Source: an uncultured Bacteroidales bacterium (GTDB lineage: Bacteria > Bacteroidota > Bacteroidia > Bacteroidales > Paludibacteraceae). Taken from it: a DNA stretch of 35,764 nucleotides. The notes under the pieces are model-generated. The model was not told the origin of the DNA. It did no database searches and was given only the letters and a program-made list of their open reading frames with translations. Location of the stretch: positions 1 through 35,764 of the forward strand of contig CAKVBV010000019.1 in the NCBI GenBank assembly GCA_934725535.1, given 5' to 3'. Position numbers and translations under genes: made by a program. Of this stretch, positions 22,687-30,947 are shown in pieces (the first letter of the stretch is position 1; each line of letters starts with the position of its first letter).

Positions 22687-24213
22687 TCAGTGGTTTTCAA
22701 CAGCAATTCGAGGTGCAATATATTGCAAAAACACTTCTTTTTTCACACTCAAATTCGCATATATACGTGCTTTATAGGTATGAATGGTTGCCACCGAACA
22801 CGAGAGAATATGTGCCGTTTGGTCATTGTCATTGAGCCCCAAGCGCATCAGAGCAAATACACGCAGTTCTGTGGGCAGGCAACCCTCTTTGACTTTCATG
22901 GGCGACCGAAACATTTGGTTGCACTCCTCAACGAAATGCGGATACAGATGCAGAAACATCGTGTCAAAACGCCGATAGAAAGCGGTTCGTTGCCCTAATT
23001 TACTGATATACGACGGCAACGTTAGCAGTTCGTCCCATCGTCTCTCTCGCGTGCAGCGCATCACGTACTTGGAATACCTGTCCACCGCCTTTGTGTGGTC
23101 TGCTTCGGAGGAAAGCATCGTGGTCAGATATACTTCTTTTATATTATTCGATTGCTCCAATGCCGTGTTGGACAAACGCAACTTGTCGCGGGCTTCCATA
23201 AGCGACCTGTTACGCAAACGCAACTGAAATAAGAGCGCAACGGTGACCAATATACCCGCCAGCAGGAGCGACACTACACCTGTATAGACTATCCGAATAT
23301 GCGTATTGCGCTCTTGCAGTTGCTCCATTTGGTAGTTGTCGATAATAGGAAGTATCTCCCCAACTTCCAATTGGCGGTGTCGCGCGTGATATTGTGTAAC
23401 ATCGTCCAAAGCGGAGCGAATACAATGCTCTGCCATATCGTAACACCCTAAGGCGTGAAGCAGTTTCGCCACCTGTTGCATGGCTGTAATCTCTTTGGTC
23501 GAGGACTCTATATCCCGAATAGCAGCCTGCGCCCAGTAGTGCAATGCTCGGGCGGAATCTCCTGTCTCCAAATAGACTTGCGCTATCGAACTCATAAACG
23601 CCGCCTCACTGGGGGCGTGTCCGCCACAACCCTGCAGGGCTTTCTCAAAATATCGGAGAGCCTCGTATTTCTTACCATCCACGCGGGCAATCTGTGCCTT
23701 GAGGTTCCAATAGCCGGCACCGTCTTGCTCCGACAAATTGGCAACCGCCAGTTCATAGTACCGGCACATGGCAGACGGACAGGGCGTTCCCTCATACTGC
23801 GATATATCGTACAGCAGTCGTCCGCGCAGACTGTAATACCCTGTGCGGTGGGCAGGCGACAGGTGTGCCACATCTATGTCATCGAATACTGATTCGCACT
23901 CACGGAACAGACCGCCTGATAAATAGGTATATGCCAATTTGATTTTGACCGAAGCCTGTGCATCTGCATTGTCGGACAGTTTGCGTTGGCACACCGCCTC
24001 GCGGATGTAGAATAGTGCCGAGTCGTAGCAATACGAATTGTAGGCTTTGTACATCTTCACGGCATCGCCTGTCTCACGGAGTGAGTCCAGACGATGTTCA
24101 TAGCGTTGGTCGTACTGGGGCTTCTCACGGAGAGCCTCCGACAGCAGGTTGATGTCTTCCTCTATGGAAGGCAAGGGAATGAACAGCAGAATAGCGAGCA
24201 GCAGGTGTGTCAT
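22687..24213 (-). CDS. Membrane-anchored TPR regulator, DUF6377-like with C-terminal helix-turn-helix
   Basis: A 508-residue protein. A signal or first membrane segment (MTHLLLAILLFIPLPSIEED) is followed by TPR-like repeats over residues ~60-290. One membrane helix (IVYTGVVSLLLAGILVTVALLF, ~306-331) then leads to a coiled coil and a cytoplasmic region. That region ends in LRVFALMRLGLNDNDQTAHILSCSVATIHTYKARIYANL, a LuxR-like helix-turn-helix. This is the architecture of Bacteroidales DUF6377 regulators, which often sit beside glycan-use or surface-protein genes. Periplasmic repeats probably sense a ligand or partner and the inner end binds DNA. It diverges from the secreted phosphatase gene at 24466, an attractive candidate target. 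ATG 24213 was chosen because the longer frame starts at a TTG that forms the -33 promoter box. Confidence 0.82.
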   Translation of the reverse strand: MTHLLLAILLFIPLPSIEEDINLLSEALREKPQYDQRYEHRLDSLRETGDAVKMYKAYNSYCYDSALFYIREAVCQRKLSDNADAQASVKIKLAYTYLSGGLFRECESVFDDIDVAHLSPAHRTGYYSLRGRLLYDISQYEGTPCPSAMCRYYELAVANLSEQDGAGYWNLKAQIARVDGKKYEALRYFEKALQGCGGHAPSEAAFMSSIAQVYLETGDSARALHYWAQAAIRDIESSTKEITAMQQVAKLLHALGCYDMAEHCIRSALDDVTQYHARHRQLEVGEILPIIDNYQMEQLQERNTHIRIVYTGVVSLLLAGILVTVALLFQLRLRNRSLMEARDKLRLSNTALEQSNNIKEVYLTTMLSSEADHTKAVDRYSKYVMRCTRERRWDELLTLPSYISKLGQRTAFYRRFDTMFLHLYPHFVEECNQMFRSPMKVKEGCLPTELRVFALMRLGLNDNDQTAHILSCSVATIHTYKARIYANLSVKKEVFLQYIAPRIAVENH

Positions 24214-24233
24214 AGTCGAACTGATTTCTTGCA

Positions 24234-24264
24234 CAAAGTTACTATATATGTGGAAAATGTGCAA
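24234..24264 (-). promoter_or_regulatory. Promoter of the DUF6377-like regulator gene
   Basis: On the minus strand: -33 TTG (24264-24262), 20-base spacer, -7 TAACTTTG (24241-24234). The start codon ATG 24213 lies 20 bases downstream of the -7 box. It is back-to-back with the plus-strand promoter at 24393-24424, leaving about 130 bases for regulator binding. Confidence 0.75.
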
Positions 24265-24392
24265 GTATTCATAGTATTACTTGATATATTACAGGCATAA
24301 CAAACACTTGATGATTTCTTTCTTATAAATACTGTAGTGCGAAGACAATCAACAGAATACACACGTCATCTCACTTGATAATAGTATAACCT

Positions 24393-24424
24393 TTTGCAGA
24401 TGCGCAACATACCACCTACCTTTG
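24393..24424 (+). promoter_or_regulatory. Promoter of the secreted phosphatase gene
   Basis: A textbook Bacteroidota promoter: TTTG (24393-24396), 20-base spacer, TACCTTTG (24417-24424). Transcription should start near 24431, leaving a ~35-base AT-rich leader to ATG 24466. Confidence 0.82.
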
Positions 24425-24465
24425 CAACAAATTTCCTTGCGACAATAATGCCAATGTTATATAAT

Positions 24466-26685
24466 ATGAAAAAATCAATCACTCTTTTCGCCCTGTGTCT
24501 GGCAACTGCATTCGCATGGGCACTCAATCCTACCACGCAGGACAAGCAACGTTGCTACATGGAGAACGATGTGGATTCTACCATCACATTTCTCTACACT
24601 GTTGGCAACGGGTATTTCACCTCAGCCCCTTCCTCTTCGCTTTATGTGCGAGGTTCGATGAATGGTTGGAGCAACGATGAACGCTATCGTATGCAGAAGG
24701 ACAACGAGTCCGGCTGCTGGTTTGTCACCTTGAAATTCGATGTCATGAATATCCCCGGCAATGGCGGACACCCTGAGTTCAAGTTCTACAAGGACGGCAA
24801 CTGGGTGGACACACCCTCATGGCTGCCTTCGTCTCACCGCTTCGGCGGCAACAATGCCATTGTTATCTTCTCCGACGAGGACATCAGCGAGATTGAAGCG
24901 CAGTCCGAGTACGCCAAGGTGGTGCGTCCGTTAGCGGATTTTGACCTCACCAACCCGATTGACCAACAGAAGATTTCCAATTTCCGCCGCGTTCCCGCCA
25001 CCACCTGTCTCTATCGCTCTTACCATCCGTTCCACGCTTATCGCCCGCAGTTCGACACGGAGCATGCGCGTCTCACATGGATAGACAGCCTTGCCACACG
25101 CGCGGGCATCAAAAACGACATCTGCCTATCGGAAGACGAGACGGGAAAACTGAACACCTACACCTGCGGCGGCAAGTCCTACAAAGAGAAGTTCCCTGCT
25201 TATTATCAGGATATTATCAATCGCAAGGGCATTCTCTATGTCGGCACACAGAACGGCAGTACGCCCTCTTACAACGACGTGTATTTCAACTCCACGGGCA
25301 AGAAATTCGGGCAATGGGTTGCCGAAGTGGTGGACTACATCATCGACCCCGTCAACCCGGGACCGTTCCAGATTCATTGCGCCCTCGGCACCGACCGCAC
25401 GGGTGTCTTCTCTGCCACGCTGGCTGCTCTCTGTGGGGCGACATGGGACGAGATAGCCGCAGACTACGAATCCACCAACAATATGCAAATCGAAGAGTAT
25501 CGTTCCAAGAATATCCTCGCTTATTCCTTTCGCAGAATGTGTGGCGTGTACGATATTACCAAGGTACCCGACCTCTCCGCGGCGATTGCGCAACACTTCA
25601 TCAAAGCAGGCTATCTTACGCAGGCGCACATCGACTGCCTGCGTCTGAAACTCAACGGCACACAGCCCACCACTATCCCGGGCAAGTATGTCATTCCGCA
25701 AGACTCTGCCTCCTCGCAATACAAGACCATTGTCGTCAAATGCTACAGCCCTGACGGGGTACCCACTATCTGGTGGTGGGGCGGCGGCGACCGTATCACG
25801 CAGACTTCCAAGACCATCAACCCCGCAACCAATGCTAACTATACGTGGAGCGAGCGTCCCGCTATGCCCTCCGTGCAGTCAGCGTATGACAAAGCAGGTC
25901 TCACGCCCGACGAGGACATCACAGATTGGTACTATTGGTGCTTCACCAATGTGGACGCTGGTTTGGGCATTGACTATATCTTTACCGCCGCAGGCTGTGC
26001 CAAATCCGCAGACCTCAACGCCAAGTCAGGCGAATGCCGCGACCAACAATACAACATCGCCGACATCTGCCCCTCACTGCCCTCCTACGTGCGCAAAAAC
26101 TGGAACGTCTCCGATTCTGTCCTATTCGGCAAGGCTGGTACTGCTTATGCCAAGGACACCACCATCGACGGCTTGACGCTCCACTGCGACGAGTCCGATG
26201 CACGTCAGTTCAAGGTCGAAGCCGCTCTGGATACGGTAGGCAGCAATATCTTCACCGCCCGAGGACTCATCAACGGCGCAGCCAAAGACACATACCGTTA
26301 CCTCACTTTCCATGGCAATGAGGGCGAACACCTGACTGTCTATGCACTCGGCGGCAGCAACACGGCACGTGACCTCTGCCTCGGTCTGAACGGCTATGCT
26401 ACCAAGAACCTCATCGGAGCCCTGAACACCATTGATGCAGCCAAAGTAACCAAAGTGGAATACGAACTGCCGGAAACGGGTACGTACTACCTCTTCACCA
26501 AGAAGGGCAGTTGGTATTTCTATGCAGCCGAACTGACAAGTGATATTCCTGCCATTCCCACCACACCTACGGCCGTCAGCACTACGCACACAACAGCCCC
26601 TGCTGCCGCCAAAATCCTGCGCAACGGACAGGTCATCATCATCAAAAACGGCATAGAGTACACCATTCTTGGCACAAAGCGTTGA
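24466..26685 (+). CDS. Large secreted protein: tyrosine-phosphatase domain flanked by starch-binding-like modules
   Basis: A 739-residue exported protein (signal MKKSITLFALCLATAFAWA). Residues ~45-120 (SSLYVRGSMNGWSNDERYRM...EFKFYKDGNW) resemble a CBM48/glycogen-binding E-set fold. Residues ~145-395 form a tyrosine-phosphatase domain with a complete CX5R loop, HCALGTDRTG (Cys305, Arg311). Residues ~420-510 (TIVVKCYSPDGVPTIWWWGGGD, then WYYWCFTNVDAGLGIDYIF) resemble a CBM26 starch-binding module. A beta-rich domain follows (~560-690). The tail KILRNGQVIIIKNGIEYTILGTKR is the short repeated-type C-terminus of exported Bacteroidales proteins, probably a type IX or surface sorting signal. The substrate might be a phosphorylated polysaccharide such as starch or glycogen, or inositol phosphate; this is inference. 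ATG 24466 fits the promoter, and the gene ends at a strong terminator. Confidence 0.8.
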   Translation: MKKSITLFALCLATAFAWALNPTTQDKQRCYMENDVDSTITFLYTVGNGYFTSAPSSSLYVRGSMNGWSNDERYRMQKDNESGCWFVTLKFDVMNIPGNGGHPEFKFYKDGNWVDTPSWLPSSHRFGGNNAIVIFSDEDISEIEAQSEYAKVVRPLADFDLTNPIDQQKISNFRRVPATTCLYRSYHPFHAYRPQFDTEHARLTWIDSLATRAGIKNDICLSEDETGKLNTYTCGGKSYKEKFPAYYQDIINRKGILYVGTQNGSTPSYNDVYFNSTGKKFGQWVAEVVDYIIDPVNPGPFQIHCALGTDRTGVFSATLAALCGATWDEIAADYESTNNMQIEEYRSKNILAYSFRRMCGVYDITKVPDLSAAIAQHFIKAGYLTQAHIDCLRLKLNGTQPTTIPGKYVIPQDSASSQYKTIVVKCYSPDGVPTIWWWGGGDRITQTSKTINPATNANYTWSERPAMPSVQSAYDKAGLTPDEDITDWYYWCFTNVDAGLGIDYIFTAAGCAKSADLNAKSGECRDQQYNIADICPSLPSYVRKNWNVSDSVLFGKAGTAYAKDTTIDGLTLHCDESDARQFKVEAALDTVGSNIFTARGLINGAAKDTYRYLTFHGNEGEHLTVYALGGSNTARDLCLGLNGYATKNLIGALNTIDAAKVTKVEYELPETGTYYLFTKKGSWYFYAAELTSDIPAIPTTPTAVSTTHTTAPAAAKILRNGQVIIIKNGIEYTILGTKR

Positions 26686-26710
26686 TTTCCACCGTCAAGA
26701 TACTTTCCAC

Positions 26711-26744
26711 GAGGCTGCCTGACAACTATAGGCAGCCTCTTTTT
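26711..26744 (+). terminator. Rho-independent terminator
   Basis: GAGGCTGCCT (26711-26720), loop GACAACTAT, AGGCAGCCTC (26730-26739), then a five-T run (26740-26744). The stem is ten perfect pairs. It lies 25 bases after the stop of the secreted phosphatase gene and is the clearest terminator in the window. Confidence 0.93.
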
Positions 26745-26767
26745 ATGGAGAACGATACGCATGGGAA

Positions 26768-26786
26768 ACGACGCGTCCCGCATCGT
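26768..26786. repeat. Dispersed palindrome, copy 3 (diverged)
   Basis: ACGACGCG (26768-26775), loop TCC, CGCATCGT (26779-26786), with one mismatched pair. The stem sequence is that of copies 1 and 2 (12346, 13914), and a GGGA flank precedes it as in copy 2. It lies just beyond the terminator of the phosphatase gene. Confidence 0.65.
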
Positions 26787-26846
26787 CAATGTCTGATTGT
26801 CTGCCATCATACTTCGATTGTAAATAGTTGTAAATACCCACCATCA

Positions 26847-26884
26847 GCGAGAGGATAACGGGAGGATAGCGAGTGGATAACAGG
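26847..26884 (+). repeat. 11-bp tandem array F, upstream of gpmI
   Basis: Units GCGAGAGGATA (26847-26857), ACGGGAGGATA (26858-26868) and GCGAGTGGATA (26869-26879), then a partial ACAGG. GCGAGAGGATA also occurs exactly in array C (14162-14172). The array lies about 80 bases upstream of the gpmI promoter, so it is outside that transcript. The rest of 26745-27053 holds only the palindrome and the promoter. Confidence 0.9.
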
Positions 26885-26965
26885 TCCTTTCTACATCCCC
26901 GACACAGTGATTCTTAATTTAGTATAAACCCCTCACCGCTTCATCAGCACCCTTTTCAATAAACA

Positions 26966-26997
26966 TTTGCACACCTCATAGAAATTCCGTACCTTTG
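26966..26997 (+). promoter_or_regulatory. Promoter of gpmI
   Basis: TTTG (26966-26969), 20-base spacer, TACCTTTG (26990-26997), an exact Bacteroidota consensus. The -7 box is identical to that of the secreted phosphatase gene. It leaves a leader of about 50 bases before ATG 27054. Confidence 0.85.
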
Positions 26998-27053
26998 CAG
27001 GCTGTTTGGTAAGCAAACGTAAGGTACAAATAACGACTTAAATACAAAACAAT

Positions 27054-28577
27054 ATGGCAAAAGCATTACTGATGATTTTGGACGGATGGGGCATCGGTCC
27101 AAACAACCCGTCGAACGCAATCTACGAGACCCACACACCCCATTGGGATAACATTCTGGCTACATACCCGCACAGCCAACTGCAGGCGAGCGGTGAAAAC
27201 GTCGGTCTGCCCGACGGACAGATGGGCAACTCCGAAGTCGGACACATGAACATCGGCGCGGGACGCGTTGTATATCAAGACCTTGTGAAGATTAACCGCG
27301 CTTGCCGCGACAACTCTATCATGAATAACCCCGAGATAATCAGCGCATACTCCTACGCCCAAAAGACGGGCAAGAACCTGCACATCATGGGGCTCACCTC
27401 CACCGGCGGCGTACACTCGTCGTTCGACCACCTGTTCTACCTGACGAAAATCGCCAAGGAGTACGGTTTGGACGGGCACACTTTCGTACACTGCTTCATG
27501 GACGGCCGCGACACCGACCCCAAGTCCGGACACGGCTTCATCGCCCGTCTGCAGGAGCATCTTGCGGAGACCTGCGGCGAGATAGCGTCTATCCAAGGGC
27601 GTTTCTACGCCATGGACCGCGACAAACGTTGGGAGCGTATCAAAATCGCCTACGACTGCCTTGTGAACGGACAGGGCAAGGCCTCCGAAGACATGCTCCA
27701 AGCCGTGCAGGAGAGTTACGACGAGGGCGTGACCGATGAGTTCATCAAGCCTATCGTACACGTGCGCAACGGCAAACCTATCGCCACCATCAGCGAGGGC
27801 GATGTGGTCATCTTCTTCAACTACCGCAACGACCGCGCCAAGGAAATCACCATCGTCCTCACCCAGCAGGACATGCCCGAACAGGGTATGCACACCGTCC
27901 CCAACCTGCAATACTACTGCATGACACCCTACGACTCCGAGTTCAAGGGCTTGCACGTCATCTTCCCCAAGGAGAACGTCCACAACACCCTCGGCGAAAT
28001 CGTCTCCAAAGCAGGCTTGAAGCAACTGCGCATTGCCGAGACGGAGAAGTTCGCACACGTGACTTTCTTCTTCAACGGAGGACGCGAGGACAAGTTCCCC
28101 AACGAGGACCGTATCCTCATTCCCTCGCCCAAAGTGGCTACCTACGACCTCAAACCCGAGATGTCGGCACCCGAGGTGACCGAAGCCCTCTGCAACGCCC
28201 TCAACACACAGCAATATGACCTCGTTATCCTCAACTTCGCCAACGGAGACATGGTCGGGCACACGGGCGTGTACAAAGCCGTACAGAAAGCCATCGAGAC
28301 CATTGACACCTGCACCAATCAGGTCGTAACCACGGCACGCAACAACGGCTACGAGGTCATCATCATCGCCGACCACGGCAACTGCGACCACGAGTTGAAC
28401 GACGACGGCACGCCCAACACCGCACACAGCCTCAACCCCGTGCCTTTCGTCTATATCAGCGACCACAAGGACGCGCACGTGGACAACGGTATCCTCGCCG
28501 ATGTCGCACCGTCCATCTGCCACATCATGGGGCTGCAGCAACCCAAAGAAATGACGGGACACAACCTAATCCACTGA
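27054..28577 (+). CDS. gpmI: 2,3-bisphosphoglycerate-independent phosphoglycerate mutase
   Basis: A 507-residue, two-manganese enzyme that interconverts 3- and 2-phosphoglycerate in glycolysis and gluconeogenesis. Metal ligand Asp10 lies in LMILDGWG, and the phosphorylated Ser60 in DGQMGNSEVGHMNIGAGR. The phosphotransferase insert contains HCFMDGRDTDPKSG and QGRFYAMDRDKRWER. The second metal-site blocks NFANGDMVGHTG and IIADHGNCDHELNDDG are intact. The length is normal for the family. It has its own promoter, and the next gene, ychF, starts five bases after its stop. A ~500-codon antisense frame over it is a codon-bias artefact. Confidence 0.97.
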   Translation: MAKALLMILDGWGIGPNNPSNAIYETHTPHWDNILATYPHSQLQASGENVGLPDGQMGNSEVGHMNIGAGRVVYQDLVKINRACRDNSIMNNPEIISAYSYAQKTGKNLHIMGLTSTGGVHSSFDHLFYLTKIAKEYGLDGHTFVHCFMDGRDTDPKSGHGFIARLQEHLAETCGEIASIQGRFYAMDRDKRWERIKIAYDCLVNGQGKASEDMLQAVQESYDEGVTDEFIKPIVHVRNGKPIATISEGDVVIFFNYRNDRAKEITIVLTQQDMPEQGMHTVPNLQYYCMTPYDSEFKGLHVIFPKENVHNTLGEIVSKAGLKQLRIAETEKFAHVTFFFNGGREDKFPNEDRILIPSPKVATYDLKPEMSAPEVTEALCNALNTQQYDLVILNFANGDMVGHTGVYKAVQKAIETIDTCTNQVVTTARNNGYEVIIIADHGNCDHELNDDGTPNTAHSLNPVPFVYISDHKDAHVDNGILADVAPSICHIMGLQQPKEMTGHNLIH

Positions 28578-28581
28578 TTCT

Positions 28582-29688
28582 ATGGCACTTCAATGCGGTA
28601 TCGTAGGGCTGCCCAACGTGGGCAAATCCACCCTTTTCAACTGCCTTAGCAACGCCAAGGCGCAGTCGGCTAACTTCCCATTCTGCACCATCGAACCCAA
28701 CGTCGGCGTCATCACAGTGCCCGACGAGCGGCTCATCAAACTGGGCGAACTCTGCCATCCCGAGCGCGGTGTCATTCCCACAACGGTCGAGATAGTGGAC
28801 ATCGCCGGACTCGTCAAGGGTGCCAGCAAGGGCGAAGGGCTGGGCAACAAGTTCCTCGCCAACATACGCGAGACGGACGCTATCATTCACGTCCTGCGCT
28901 GCTTCGACGACGAGAACGTAGTGCACGTTGACGGCACCGTGGACCCTATCCGCGACAAGGAAATCATCGACGCCGAACTCCAACTCAAAGACCTCGAGAC
29001 CGTCGAAGCGCGCATACAGAAGACCGAGAAGCAGGCCAAAGCAGGCGGCGACAAGCAGGCGAAACTCGCCCTCGAGGTACTCCTTAAATACCGCGAAGCC
29101 CTCTCCGAAGGGCGCAACGCGCGCTCCGTCGAACTCGCCAACCGCGAGGAGGAGCAGGCTGCCAAGGACATGTTCCTCCTCACCAACAAGCCCGTCCTCT
29201 ACGTCTGCAACGTGGACGAGGACTCGGCGGTCAGCGGCAATGCCTACGTGGAGCGCGTGCGCGAAGCCGTCAAAGGCGAGAACGCACAAGTGCTCGTCGT
29301 CGCAGCCAAAATCGAAAGCGAGATAGCCGAACTCGAGACCTACGAAGAGCGTCAGATGTTCCTCGACGAAATCGGACTCAAAGAGTCGGGTGTCAACCGT
29401 CTCATCAAGGCGGCGTATGCCCTGCTCGACCTCCGCACTTTCCTCACCGCGGGCAGCGACGAGGTGCGTGCGTGGACGTTCCGCGCGGGCAGCAAAGCCC
29501 CGCAATGCGCAGGGGTCATTCACACCGATTTCGAACGCGGGTTCATTCGTGCCGAGGTCATCAAGTACGAGGATTTCATTGCGCTTGGCGGCGAAGCGGC
29601 ATGCCGTGCCGCAGGCAAACTGTCCACCGAGGGCAAAGACTACATTGTGCAGGACGGCGACATCATGCACTTCCTCTTCAATGTCTAA
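28582..29688 (+). CDS. ychF: Redox-regulated ATPase YchF (Obg-like)
   Basis: A 368-residue Obg-family P-loop protein that prefers ATP to GTP and associates with ribosomes. The P-loop is GLPNVGKST (residues 9-17), the switch II region VDIAGLVKGASKGEGLGNKFL, and CNVDED occupies the place of NKxD, the hallmark change of YchF. A helical coiled-coil domain (~130-200) and a C-terminal TGS domain (VRAWTFRAGSKAPQCAGVIHTDFERGFIRAEV, ending DIMHFLFNV) complete the standard architecture. It follows gpmI closely and probably shares its promoter. After the stop there is no hairpin terminator, only array G. Confidence 0.97.
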   Translation: MALQCGIVGLPNVGKSTLFNCLSNAKAQSANFPFCTIEPNVGVITVPDERLIKLGELCHPERGVIPTTVEIVDIAGLVKGASKGEGLGNKFLANIRETDAIIHVLRCFDDENVVHVDGTVDPIRDKEIIDAELQLKDLETVEARIQKTEKQAKAGGDKQAKLALEVLLKYREALSEGRNARSVELANREEEQAAKDMFLLTNKPVLYVCNVDEDSAVSGNAYVERVREAVKGENAQVLVVAAKIESEIAELETYEERQMFLDEIGLKESGVNRLIKAAYALLDLRTFLTAGSDEVRAWTFRAGSKAPQCAGVIHTDFERGFIRAEVIKYEDFIALGGEAACRAAGKLSTEGKDYIVQDGDIMHFLFNV

Positions 29689-29740
29689 CTTCCCTAACCT
29701 CTACCCCCTGCTCTCTAACCTCTTTTAACCCCGTCAAAGT

Positions 29741-29800
29741 CGTGTCAAACAGCAAGGGATAAGCAAGGGATGAGCAACCTATAGGCAACCGATACAATAC
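29741..29800 (+). repeat. 11-bp tandem array G with shared leader, upstream of the first antiporter gene
   Basis: Units GCAAGGGATAA (29752-29762), GCAAGGGATGA (29763-29773), GCAACCTATAG (29774-29784) and GCAACCGATAC (29785-29795). They follow the leader CGTGTCAAACA (29741-29751), the same leader, unit order and degenerate final unit as array A. About 22 contiguous bases are identical between the two loci. The array ends 19 bases before the antiporter start codon. Confidence 0.9.
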
Positions 29801-29814
29801 ATATAGATTAACAA

Positions 29815-30885
29815 ATGTTTGACTTTCTCGATACTTGGCTCTCTGCCGGAGGATGGTGGATAGCCGCCCTGTTGATTATTGCGGGATTTGCACTGCTCCT
29901 TTTCGGCGCGGACTGGCTCGTGGATGGCGCAAGCGGACTGGCAAAGAAGTACGGCGTCAGCAATCTTGTCATCGGACTCACTGTAGTGGCTTTCGGAACC
30001 TCCATGCCCGAATTCGTAGTCAATATGGTTGCCGCATCGCAGCACAACAGCGAGATTGCCATCACCAATATCTTGGGAAGCAACATCATCAATATCTTCC
30101 TCATTCTCGGTTGCACTGCCCTCATCTACCCCATTTCATCGACACCGCAATCCCGTCGGTTCGACATTCCGTGGAGTCTCCTTGCCGCACTGCTCATCTT
30201 GTTCTTCGCCACCTATAGCAGTCCCTCGTGGATACACATCGAAAACCTTTTCAATATGCACATCGAGGGCGCGAGTGCCGCTGACCTCGGCGCATTCCGC
30301 TGGGGCGAAGGCTGTCACGCTTTCATATCGGGCGTAGGCGGATTCGTATTGCTGGTGTTCTTCGCTATCTTCCTCTGGCATAGTTTCCGCAACGCGAAGG
30401 CGGATACGTCCGAAGAGGAGTTCCAACCTATGCCTATTTATAAGGCATTGCTGCTTATCGCGGCGGGCTTGGTATCGCTGGTGGTCGGCGGAGAACTGAT
30501 AGTGAAGAGTGCCACCTCTATCGCACACGAACTCGGGGTCAGCGATGCCATCATCGGACTCACGGTGGTTGCATTGGGCACCTCCCTGCCCGAACTGGCA
30601 ACCTCATGCGTAGCGGCTTTCAAGAAGAACTGCGACCTTGCCTTGGGCAATGTCATCGGCAGCAATATCTTCAATGTCTTCTTCATTCTCGGCTTCAGCG
30701 CAGTCATCTATCCCCTTCCCGGTTATCCGGGCTTGGAACTGGACGCCCTCATGGCAGCCTTGGGCAGTGCATTGGTCATGCTTTTCGTCTATACCAACCG
30801 CAAGCACGAAATCAAACGCTGGCACGGAGCCGTCCTTCTCCTCACCTACGCCGCATACCTCGCCTTCCGACTCATGAATGTATAG
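29815..30885 (+). CDS. Calcium/sodium antiporter (CaCA family, YrbG-like), copy 1
   Basis: A 356-residue membrane protein made of two homologous halves of about five helices each. The two alpha-repeats that form the ion path are intact: VVAFGTSMPEFVVNM...ITNILGSNIINIF in the first half and VVALGTSLPELATS...LGNVIGSNIFNVFF in the second, with the ion-binding glutamates in the GTS-x-PE motifs. It exchanges Na+ (or H+) for Ca2+ across the inner membrane. A short hydrophilic loop with acidic residues (NAKADTSEEEFQP) links the halves. It is followed 62 bases later by a close paralogue on the same strand. Array G occupies its leader. Confidence 0.92.
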   Translation: MFDFLDTWLSAGGWWIAALLIIAGFALLLFGADWLVDGASGLAKKYGVSNLVIGLTVVAFGTSMPEFVVNMVAASQHNSEIAITNILGSNIINIFLILGCTALIYPISSTPQSRRFDIPWSLLAALLILFFATYSSPSWIHIENLFNMHIEGASAADLGAFRWGEGCHAFISGVGGFVLLVFFAIFLWHSFRNAKADTSEEEFQPMPIYKALLLIAAGLVSLVVGGELIVKSATSIAHELGVSDAIIGLTVVALGTSLPELATSCVAAFKKNCDLALGNVIGSNIFNVFFILGFSAVIYPLPGYPGLELDALMAALGSALVMLFVYTNRKHEIKRWHGAVLLLTYAAYLAFRLMNV

Positions 30886-30947
30886 CCATGCAACGTGGCA
30901 TACAAGTAATCATATTATAAACCTAAACAAAACCAACAACCTAATCT

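Noticed and set aside
27066..28562. A 498-codon open frame antisense to gpmI
   Set aside because: It is low-complexity (valine, glycine, aspartate-rich), shows no motif, and lies exactly opposite a complete, motif-rich gpmI with C-ending codons that keep the antisense frame open.
28525..29670. A 381-codon open frame antisense to ychF
   Set aside because: The same codon-bias effect opposite a complete ychF; no domain pattern or plausible start signal.
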